This document shows, in pieces, positions 1-4,313 of a stretch of 5,967 bases of DNA. The notes below the pieces were generated by a model, which saw only the letters and a list, made by a program, of their open reading frames with translations, had not been told where the DNA came from and ran no database searches. This DNA comes from Nanobdellota archaeon (GTDB taxonomy: Archaea; Nanobdellota; Nanobdellia; Pacearchaeales; GW2011-AR1), in the NCBI GenBank assembly GCA_018825865.1, contig JAHKAF010000039.1:1-5967 (forward strand). Direction: 5' to 3'. The translations under genes were made by a program, and so were the position numbers. Positions within the stretch are counted from its first letter, which is position 1; each line of letters starts with the position of its first letter.

Positions 1-363
1 AATATAGTCCAAAAAGGAAGCAACATAACTCCTCAAAGATTGAGGCTGGATTTCAATTTTGACAGAAAACTTACTAAAGAAGAAATTGAAAAAATTGAGG
101 ATTTGGTTAACGCCAAAATTCAGGAATCATGTGAAGTCAGAAGCGAAGAAATGACTCCAAAACAAGCAAAAGAAAAAGGTGCTGTCGGAGTTTTTGAAGG
201 AAAATATGGGGATAAAGTTTCTGTCTACAGCGTCGATGATTTTTCATGTGAAATCTGTGCAGGCCCTCATGTAAAAAATACCTGCGAACTCGGACATTTC
301 AAAATCAAGAAAGAAGAATCTTCAAGTTCGGGGGTTAGGAGAATTAAAGCGGTGCTGGAGTGA
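1..363 (+). CDS. alaS: Alanyl-tRNA synthetase, 3' end (editing domain); 5' truncated by window edge
   Basis: The frame is open from base 1 to the TGA at 361-363, so only the last 120 residues are seen and the true start lies outside. The visible part is the second half of the alanyl-tRNA synthetase editing (SAD) domain, which hydrolyses Ser or Gly wrongly attached to tRNA-Ala. Seen directly: [15 protein letters not shown] (the GS...LRFDF block), [22 protein letters not shown], the C-x3-H metal-ligand pair in CAGPH (Cys86/His90 of the visible part), and [17 protein letters not shown] at the end. In ordinary AlaRS the chain continues after GVRRI into a DHHA1/C-Ala oligomerisation region. Here it stops at once, as in short AlaRS forms known from DPANN archaea and CPR bacteria. 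The aminoacylation half and the HxxxH motif would lie upstream. A free-standing AlaX editing protein is the main alternative and cannot be excluded from this fragment. Confidence 0.85.
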   Translation, partial: NIVQKGSNITPQRLRLDFNFDRKLTKEEIEKIEDLVNAKIQESCEVRSEEMTPKQAKEKGAVGVFEGKYGDKVSVYSVDDFSCEICAGPHVKNTCELGHFKIKKEESSSSGVRRIKAVLE

Positions 364-375
364 GAGTTTTCTTCC

Positions 376-450
376 AAGCGCTTAATAGAATCCTTTCCTA
401 AGAAAGTTAATTCTGGCATACTTCCAGAAGGCGTAAACTCTTTTATCGCC
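376..450. other. Intergenic cluster of short inverted repeats between convergent genes
   Basis: The gap between the alaS stop and the convergent operon is packed with short perfect inverted repeats. They are the palindrome AAGCGCTT (376-383); a 5-bp stem with 4-nt loop, CTTTC-CTAA-GAAAG (393-406); a 6-bp stem with 7-nt loop, TTCTGG-CATACTT-CCAGAA (411-429); and GGCGTAAA...TTTA-T-CGCC (430-450), which has one bulge and overlaps the last codons of the minus-strand gene. All are symmetric, so they could fold in either transcript and may act as 3'-end or processing structures for both genes. There is no strong T-run beside them beyond TTTT at 367-370 and 441-444. The 7-nt loop lacks the U33 expected of an anticodon loop and no T-arm is visible, so this is not a tRNA. 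Confidence 0.4.
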
Positions 451-1123
451 TAGGCTTTAAATTACCATAATGTATATATTTGCCAATTACATCGTCAATT
501 TGGTTAGCATAACTTATGAGTTTTTTTCCTTCCTCTTCCACTTTTATTGATTCTGTTGAAGGACCAAAAAATATTTCTCTTAATGCCTTTTTCCCCTTTG
601 TTCGTGCATTCCTTATTTCTTCCTGTATATCTCCTTCAGTTGTCCAATGATGGTTAACACCATAACCTGTTTTGTGTATATATGTAGGAAGGTACATTCC
701 ACCTGATAAAAATGTGAACCAAGACCAGTCTTTCCATTTTCTCCCATTAATCTTTTCATATTGCTCCTTTGTTAAACGTCTTGCGATAGGATCTACCTTA
801 TTGGCTTTGTGGAAAATAAAATCATTAATAAACCCTACTATCCCCCCTAAATCTCCAATCAAAGAACCAATTTGAGTATTTAATTTAAGGTTCCCGAAGG
901 AGGTATGCACCCCCCCGTATGATCCAAACGAATTGGGGTCAATGTCATGGGTCTTACACAAATCACGAAGATCTTTACTTGATGATATGAGTTTACAACA
1001 AATTGGATTAAAATAGATCTTAGAACCATGCGTTCTACTTGTTAATATTTCTTCTTCCGCTTTCTCTAGACATTTATGTACTATATCTCTTTCAGGAATT
1101 TTATATATTTCTTCATTCGTCAT
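443..1123 (-). CDS. Unrecognised 226-aa protein, last gene of the four-gene operon
   Basis: I do not recognise this family. It is the largest and least membrane-like product of the operon. The N-terminal ~60 residues are charged and helical with a Cys pair (ICC, 41-43). A Gly-rich hydrophobic stretch at about 85-104 (IGSLIGDLGGIVGFINDFIF) could be one membrane helix or an amphipathic membrane-binding segment. An aromatic-rich part follows (RKWKDWSWFTFLSGGMYLPTYIHKTGYGVNHHW, residues 128-160, quoted here only as a landmark by its W129-type aromatics and His150/158/159), then a basic helical tail ending in KPRR. The ATG overlaps the TGA of the upstream gene as ATGA. A strong SD, GGAG at 1134-1137, lies inside that gene's last codons, so the two are almost certainly translationally coupled. 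It starts with MTNEEI, exactly like the upstream gene. Clustered His and aromatic residues might suggest a ligand site, but no catalytic motif is evident. Confidence 0.8.
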   Translation of the reverse strand: MTNEEIYKIPERDIVHKCLEKAEEEILTSRTHGSKIYFNPICCKLISSSKDLRDLCKTHDIDPNSFGSYGGVHTSFGNLKLNTQIGSLIGDLGGIVGFINDFIFHKANKVDPIARRLTKEQYEKINGRKWKDWSWFTFLSGGMYLPTYIHKTGYGVNHHWTTEGDIQEEIRNARTKGKKALREIFFGPSTESIKVEEEGKKLISYANQIDDVIGKYIHYGNLKPRR

Positions 1124-1137
1124 TTTCTATTTTCTCC
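1106..1137 (-). repeat. Translation-start cassette, copy for the 226-aa gene
   Basis: This 32-nt segment spans the SD, spacer, ATG and first six codons. It matches the segment at 1444-1475 in 31 of 32 positions, with one A/G difference in the spacer. Its first 18 nt (GGAGAAAATAGAAAATGA) are also identical to 1752-1769. The upstream gene reads through it as Gly-Glu-Asn-Arg-Lys-stop, using the TGA that overlaps this ATG. Confidence 0.85.
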
Positions 1138-1461
1138 TTTTTGAAAATATTGTACTTTATTCTCTAAAGGATTTTGGTTCGTTTGGATCTCTTTCCTAAT
1201 ATCATACATTAAATATAATGCAGTTGCTAATAACCCCCACGTTAATCCGCTTACAAGATATCTTCTAATTGAACTCTTTTCACAAGAAAGATTTTCATCT
1301 ATCATTTCTTCTTTAAGAGGACAAAATTTTTCTGAAAAAGAACTTTGAATTAATTCCGTAAGTGAAACTATCTGCAGTGCCTTGTCTGCAACACTCATCC
1401 TAGGTCCAAAATATTCTTCTGTAACTTTCTTCATATTTTTAGGTATTTCTTCATTCGTCAT
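1120..1461 (-). CDS. Unrecognised 113-aa single-pass membrane protein, third gene of the operon
   Basis: I do not recognise this family. Residues 1-65 are predicted soluble and helical (MTNEEIPKNMKKVTEEYFGP start; Cys47 and Cys60). One membrane helix follows at about 67-86 (Arg-Arg-Tyr-Leu-Val... to Leu-Met-Tyr), flanked by RR at 66-67 and RK at 89-90. The tail is polar. Basic residues on both flanks leave the topology open. The start is set by GGAG at 1472-1475, ten nucleotides before the ATG, and lies 3 nt after the stop of the upstream gene. The stop overlaps the ATG of the next gene, and its last codons (Gly-Glu-Asn-Arg-Lys) double as that gene's ribosome-binding site. It shares the first six residues MTNEEI with the next product but not the rest. 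An internal ATGATAGATGAA at codons 53-56 repeats the start of the preceding gene, but no SD stands before it, so it is not a likely second start. Confidence 0.75.
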   Translation of the reverse strand: MTNEEIPKNMKKVTEEYFGPRMSVADKALQIVSLTELIQSSFSEKFCPLKEEMIDENLSCEKSSIRRYLVSGLTWGLLATALYLMYDIRKEIQTNQNPLENKVQYFQKGENRK

Positions 1462-1475
1462 TTTTTATTTTCTCC
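1444..1475 (-). repeat. Translation-start cassette, copy for the 113-aa gene
   Basis: This is the partner of the segment at 1106-1137 (31 of 32 positions identical). The upstream gene reads it in another frame, as Gly-Arg-Lys followed by the TAA at 1465-1467, so the same DNA module ends its upstream gene through a different stop codon than at the other copy. Confidence 0.85.
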
Positions 1476-1755
1476 CCAGTTTATTCCTTGAATATAAGTC
1501 TAAGTTCCTTTCACTCAACTTTGAAAATTCATATATAAGAAAACCTGCTCCCGCATAGAATACAGAAGCACAATACCCAAGATTAAATAAACTAGTTAAA
1601 TCCTCTCCCAATTTGATCAATTCTAAACGGTTTGACTCTAATACTGCTACGCATATTGACATTGCATTAAAACTAATGAATCCTCCAACTGCACCAAGCT
1701 TCCCGACAAGATTATTTTGTTTTCGTTCTAAGGTTAATCGTTTTTCATCTATCAT
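1465..1755 (-). CDS. Unrecognised 96-aa two-helix membrane protein, second gene of the operon
   Basis: I do not recognise this family. After a basic N-terminal segment (MIDEKRLTLERKQNN) there are two hydrophobic stretches: about 17-38, Gly/Ala-rich and holding VGGFISFNAMSICVAVL, and about 56-76, LFNLGYCASVFYAGAGFLIYEF. A charged connector joins them and a basic tail ends in NKLGRK. By the positive-inside rule this looks like a helical hairpin with both ends in the cytoplasm. Size and form fit a small membrane-complex subunit or a holin-like protein, but nothing specific identifies either. The ATG follows GGAG at 1766-1769, which overlaps the TAG stop of the upstream gene (TAGGAG), with only 13 nt between the genes. 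The next gene starts 3 nt after its stop. Confidence 0.75.
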   Translation of the reverse strand: MIDEKRLTLERKQNNLVGKLGAVGGFISFNAMSICVAVLESNRLELIKLGEDLTSLFNLGYCASVFYAGAGFLIYEFSKLSERNLDLYSRNKLGRK

Positions 1756-1769
1756 TTTCTATTTTCTCC
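1752..1769 (-). repeat. Translation-start cassette, copy for the 96-aa gene
   Basis: GGAGAAAATAGAAAATGA here is identical to 1120-1137. After it the copies diverge (this gene continues as Met-Ile-Asp-Glu, not Met-Thr-Asn-Glu). The SD directly overlaps the upstream TAG stop. Confidence 0.8.
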
Positions 1770-2116
1770 TATTTCTTCAGCATAATTTCAGCAGGTTTAA
1801 TTTCTATTGGCTTATATTCATAATCTTGGATTCTTGGCTTGCCTTGTTCATCTAAAGTTAATGCATAACTTTTTTCATTATATTTTAAGTATGTTTCAGG
1901 AATTCCTTTACCATCTGTTTTATCTAAATCCTCAACAATTATTTCAAGTTTATTCGGAACAACATATTCTTGTTGAATTTCATGAATATTCCAGTAATTT
2001 TTTCTAATAACTCCCGAATATCCACATAAACATCCTATGGTCCATCCAAGTAGTAATGTTGCTGAAAGTCCTATTGGCAATACCATTTTTTCCCAATCAG
2101 TTAATATCTGTTTCAT
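1769..2116 (-). CDS. Unrecognised 115-aa membrane-anchored protein, first gene of the operon
   Basis: I do not recognise a named family, although the general plan (one N-terminal helix, then a small acidic domain ending in IEIKPAEI) resembles small hypothetical proteins of DPANN archaea. One membrane helix lies at about 11-32 (MVLPIGLSATLLLGWTIGCLC). RKN directly after it suggests that the C-terminal domain is cytoplasmic. Residues 50-115 form a small soluble domain: VPNKLEIIVEDLDKTDGKGIPET has an Asp-rich loop that faintly recalls an EF-hand-like turn, and strands such as KSYALTLDEQGKP suggest a beta fold. The start is well supported by AAGGAG at 2126-2131, nine nucleotides before the ATG, inside a predicted leader of about 28 nt. 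It leads the operon and is transcribed away from the double-Lrp gene. Confidence 0.75.
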   Translation of the reverse strand: MKQILTDWEKMVLPIGLSATLLLGWTIGCLCGYSGVIRKNYWNIHEIQQEYVVPNKLEIIVEDLDKTDGKGIPETYLKYNEKSYALTLDEQGKPRIQDYEYKPIEIKPAEIMLKK

Positions 2117-2125
2117 TTCCCATTT

Positions 2126-2131
2126 CTCCTT
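2126..2131 (-). promoter_or_regulatory. Shine-Dalgarno site of the operon's first gene
   Basis: AAGGAG on the minus strand lies 9 nt before the ATG at 2116. It matches the anti-SD core CCUCC at the archaeal 16S rRNA 3' end. It is informative because the other genes in the window whose 5' ends are visible, outside this operon, have no SD. Confidence 0.75.
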
Positions 2132-2161
2132 GATTTACTTCTTAGTAATAGTCACACATCC

Positions 2162-2172
2162 CACATATATTA
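2162..2172. promoter_or_regulatory. Candidate operator, copy 1 of CACATAT(A/G)TTA
   Basis: CACATATATTA here matches CACATATGTTA at 2223-2233 in 10 of 11 positions, the two starting 61 nt apart. This copy sits on the operon's TATA element. Assignment to the adjacent Lrp-type regulator is inferred from position; AT-rich sequence makes chance matches possible. Confidence 0.3.
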
Positions 2173-2174
2173 AA
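2165..2174 (-). promoter_or_regulatory. TATA-like promoter element of the four-gene operon
   Basis: TTTAATATAT on the minus strand is the best archaeal TATA-box candidate upstream of 2116. With the usual 25-nt spacing, transcription would start near 2145 and give a leader of about 28 nt that carries the AAGGAG ribosome-binding site. It overlaps one copy of the CACATATATTA near-repeat (2162-2172), so a regulator bound there would block TBP. Confidence 0.5.
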
Positions 2175-2207
2175 CTTCTCTCCATATTTTCTTCCATCTG
2201 CGTAAGA

Positions 2208-2217
2208 TTTATAAATA
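2208..2217 (+). promoter_or_regulatory. TATA box of the double-Lrp gene, leaderless spacing
   Basis: TTTATAAATA is a near-ideal archaeal TATA box and spans -30 to -21 relative to the ATG at 2238. Transcription would therefore start at or within a few bases of the ATG. No SD motif is present between it and the start codon, which agrees with a leaderless mRNA and supports this start. Confidence 0.7.
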
Positions 2218-2222
2218 TTATA

Positions 2223-2233
2223 CACATATGTTA
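2223..2233. promoter_or_regulatory. Candidate operator, copy 2 of CACATAT(A/G)TTA
   Basis: CACATATGTTA contains the perfect 8-bp palindrome ACATATGT (2224-2231) and lies between the TATA box and the predicted start of the double-Lrp gene. A bound protein here would hinder the polymerase, which fits autorepression. This is inferred from position and symmetry only. Confidence 0.3.
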
Positions 2234-2237
2234 GAAT

Positions 2238-3203
2238 ATGACTCAAATTAAATTAGACCTTAAAGACAAAAAGATTTTAACTCTCCTCGACGAGAACGCA
2301 AGGTATAGCAACAGCCAAATTGCCAAGAAAGTCGGGCTGAGCAAACCAGCAGTTGAATATAGATTAAAAAGATTTGAAAAAAACAAAATCATCTTCAGCC
2401 ACTATTCTATAATTGATTTCACAAAACTCGGCTATTCCCAATATAAAATTTATTTTAATTTCCAAGATACAACTCTTGAAGACGAAAAAAGAATGACTGA
2501 TTACTGGATTAAGAATAAAAATTCTGTCTGGGTTGCGCAAATTCGAGGAAGATGGGACATGGCAGTTTCTATCTTAGCAAAATCCAATTTTGATTTCGGA
2601 AAAATACTCGGAGAATTCATGAATAAATTTTCTAGATTTGTCCTCGGAAAAGATGTTCTTCTGACAGAATACTCTCCAATCTATGCAAGAGAATACTTAA
2701 CAAATACCAAACCTTCTGAGTTTATATTTGGAGTTCCTTCTAAAATTTACGATCCGGATGAAACAGACAAAAAAATCCTCAGGGAAATTTCAAAAAACGC
2801 GAGAATAAATATTGTTGATTTAGCAGAAAAAATCAAACTATCAAGAGATATCATAAACTACAGAATGAAAAAACTCATAAATGAAAAAATAATCGTGCAA
2901 CACAGAAGTTACCTAAATCTTCACCTACTCGGATTTCATCATTATAAGATAATCCTTAGAACCAAAAACTTCGACGAGAAATCAGAAAAGGGACTGAAAT
3001 CCTATGTCTCCAAACACAAAAAAGCGACCCAGTTTCTGAAACTAATCGGTTCCTGGGACTTGGAAATTGAATTTGAAACAGAAAACGAAGACGAACTTTA
3101 CAAAATCCTCACAGACATTAGAAAAAAGTTTTCAAATATAATTCGAGACTTTGACATCATCAGAATAACTGAAACTTACAAATTGAACTTTTTTCCTTTT
3201 TGA
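2238..3203 (+). CDS. Tandem double Lrp/AsnC-type transcriptional regulator
   Basis: This 321-residue protein is two Lrp/AsnC units in one chain, twice the family's usual 140-160 residues. Unit 1 has a winged-helix HTH at about 7-52 (DKKILTLLDENARYSNSQIAKKVGLSK, then YRLKRFEKNKII) and an effector-type domain at about 66-145. Unit 2 repeats this with an HTH at 174-220 (DKKILREISKNARINIVDLAEKIKLSR, then YRMKKLINEKII) and a second domain at 234-318. The two C-terminal halves carry matching GRWDMAV (104-110) and GSWDLEI (271-277) motifs, so the duplication covers the whole unit. Lrp proteins bind DNA as dimers or higher oligomers and often sense amino acids; a fused double unit could supply a dimer's two HTHs from one chain. 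It is divergent from the four-gene operon, with 121 nt between them, so autoregulation and control of the operon are plausible but inferred. The leaderless promoter supports the ATG. The C-terminal codons (NFFPF) are themselves the T-rich terminator. Confidence 0.9.
   Translation: MTQIKLDLKDKKILTLLDENARYSNSQIAKKVGLSKPAVEYRLKRFEKNKIIFSHYSIIDFTKLGYSQYKIYFNFQDTTLEDEKRMTDYWIKNKNSVWVAQIRGRWDMAVSILAKSNFDFGKILGEFMNKFSRFVLGKDVLLTEYSPIYAREYLTNTKPSEFIFGVPSKIYDPDETDKKILREISKNARINIVDLAEKIKLSRDIINYRMKKLINEKIIVQHRSYLNLHLLGFHHYKIILRTKNFDEKSEKGLKSYVSKHKKATQFLKLIGSWDLEIEFETENEDELYKILTDIRKKFSNIIRDFDIIRITETYKLNFFPF
3189..3201 (+). terminator. T-tract terminator of the double-Lrp gene, inside its last codons
   Basis: TTTTTTCCTTTTT runs up to the first base of the TGA. 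Archaeal RNA polymerase terminates at oligo-T tracts without needing a hairpin. Only 9 nt separate this gene from the convergent one, so ending within or right after the stop would limit antisense transcription. Confidence 0.55.
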
Positions 3204-3206
3204 CCT

Positions 3207-3212
3207 AAAAAA
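3207..3212 (-). terminator. T6 tract immediately after the transglutaminase-like gene
   Basis: On the minus strand a run of six T's directly follows the TGA stop of the gene at 3213-4283. It mirrors the plus-strand T tracts of the convergent regulator gene, so the 9-nt gap can serve as a two-way terminator. A second plausible stop for this transcript is not obvious further on. Confidence 0.45.
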
Positions 3213-4283
3213 TCACCCACCACGATAGACTTCAACCAATCCATACTTCTCTTTAAGTTCATCAAAATTCCTTGAGGAAAACATACTAACCCCATTATTT
3301 TTTAACTTAATTAATTCCTTGGCATCATCATACTCATACAAATTCCAGCCCAAAGAATCACCTTCTGAAATGAAAATAACCTCTGGCTCTGATTCCAACT
3401 TTCCAGAATCTACATAAAGAATTTTGTTGTCAGTTATTATCGACGGCCCTGTTGTCTCAACAAAGCAATAACTAGTATTATCGAGGCTGAAAATTTTAGG
3501 GCACTTTATCCCAATTGATTCGTGATTTTCTTCCTGATGGTAAAAAAAAGCAACTCCGTATCCCATCTCCCTCAATAAAAAAGCCAAAAGTTCTGACTTC
3601 TCTCCGCAAATACCTTTCTCATCATAAAGAACTTCATAAGGATATCTTGAATAAGTAAAAGTCTTACCTGCAAGGTCTCCAATTTTCTCAGATTCCCCAT
3701 AAGGGATATTCTGGACAAGGCTCACAGCAATTCTCATTTTATCAGTATCACTCATTTCCAAATTTTGAATTTCAGTAACAAGTGGTAAAAGCAATTCCCT
3801 TTGCCATTCATCATTAAGATTTCTCAATTTAAAATCTCCTCGTGAAGGCTTGTTATCACCAGAATAAAAAATATTATTCGGAAGCCCAGAAAGATAATCC
3901 ACCAATCCATTGTAAACCACAAAATCTATTTCTTCTTTTTGCCCCCTTAATGTATATTTCAAAGTGATATTTTTAGGATTTGTTTGATATTTAGAAATAC
4001 ACGAACCATTACGAATTTCAGTTAAATTAGAACACCCACATACAGAAGCGTTTTCAACAAGAATTCCTTCCTCACAAAAATAAGGTTTTCTCGACGAGCA
4101 TTCATTATAAGAAGTTCCATCCCCACATTTTAAAGATTCATTAAAAATTATATAATATCCCGCAACAATTATTAATAACACCCCTCCAAAGATTATCAAA
4201 CAATTAAAAAAATTCTTTTCATATTTTAAGTGAATACAATTCTCAATTCCAAATCCTCCTTCTTTATCCTCTTTTAAATTCAT
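3213..4283 (-). CDS. Membrane-anchored transglutaminase-like (papain-fold) protein with Cys-rich segment
   Basis: A single membrane helix at about 28-47 (CLIIFGGVLLIIVAGYYIIF) follows a charged 25-residue cytoplasmic leader and anchors a large outer domain. Next is a short Cys-rich segment, Cys53, 62, 70, 82, 84 and 95 (LKCGDGTSYNECS...YFC...VCGC), of a kind recurrent in DPANN surface proteins and probably disulfide-bonded. The transglutaminase-like core spans about 175-290: MRIAVSLVQNIPYG, then RYPYEVLYDEKGICGEKSEL with the likely nucleophile Cys226, His254 in ENHESIG, and Glu276 in CFVETTGP, giving a Cys-His-Glu set. Six N-x-S/T sequons (N48, N78, N86, N92, N105, N269) fit an outside location. 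The family includes peptidases and cross-linking enzymes, so the substrate is unknown; cell-surface protein processing is an inference. The ATG is supported by a TATA box 24 nt upstream. It is probably monocistronic. Confidence 0.82.
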   Translation of the reverse strand: MNLKEDKEGGFGIENCIHLKYEKNFFNCLIIFGGVLLIIVAGYYIIFNESLKCGDGTSYNECSSRKPYFCEEGILVENASVCGCSNLTEIRNGSCISKYQTNPKNITLKYTLRGQKEEIDFVVYNGLVDYLSGLPNNIFYSGDNKPSRGDFKLRNLNDEWQRELLLPLVTEIQNLEMSDTDKMRIAVSLVQNIPYGESEKIGDLAGKTFTYSRYPYEVLYDEKGICGEKSELLAFLLREMGYGVAFFYHQEENHESIGIKCPKIFSLDNTSYCFVETTGPSIITDNKILYVDSGKLESEPEVIFISEGDSLGWNLYEYDDAKELIKLKNNGVSMFSSRNFDELKEKYGLVEVYRGG

Positions 4284-4301
4284 AATATAACGTAGAAGAA
4301 G

Positions 4302-4311
4302 AATTATAAAA
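4302..4311 (-). promoter_or_regulatory. TATA box of the transglutaminase-like gene, leaderless spacing
   Basis: TTTTATAATT on the minus strand is centred about 24 nt before the ATG at 4283, inside the 30-nt gap after the upstream stop. No SD lies between, so the transcript is probably leaderless. The same T-rich stretch could also help terminate the upstream gene's transcript. Confidence 0.6.
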
Positions 4312-4313
4312 GG

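Noticed and set aside
411..429. tRNA anticodon arm (6-bp stem with 7-nt loop)
   Set aside because: Neither strand has U33 in the loop, and there is no acceptor pairing or T-arm around it.
364..442. Decayed C-terminal part of alaS or a short minus-strand reading frame
   Set aside because: Short open stretches exist on the minus strand, but they have no start signals and show no resemblance to DHHA1/C-Ala sequence that I can support.
672..875. Plus-strand open frame inside the 226-aa gene
   Set aside because: It lies wholly antisense to a well-supported coupled operon gene, has no promoter or SD, and its composition is that of a reverse-frame shadow.
443..2116. The operon as a toxin-antitoxin, phage-lysis (holin) or secretion cassette
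   Set aside because: Small membrane proteins fit these ideas loosely, but no toxin, nuclease, endolysin, ATPase or pilin signal is present, so no such name is given.
2037..2234. Plus-strand open frame across the start of the operon and the divergent promoter
   Set aside because: It overlaps the antisense of the first operon gene and would run through both promoters; no SD or TATA box fits it.
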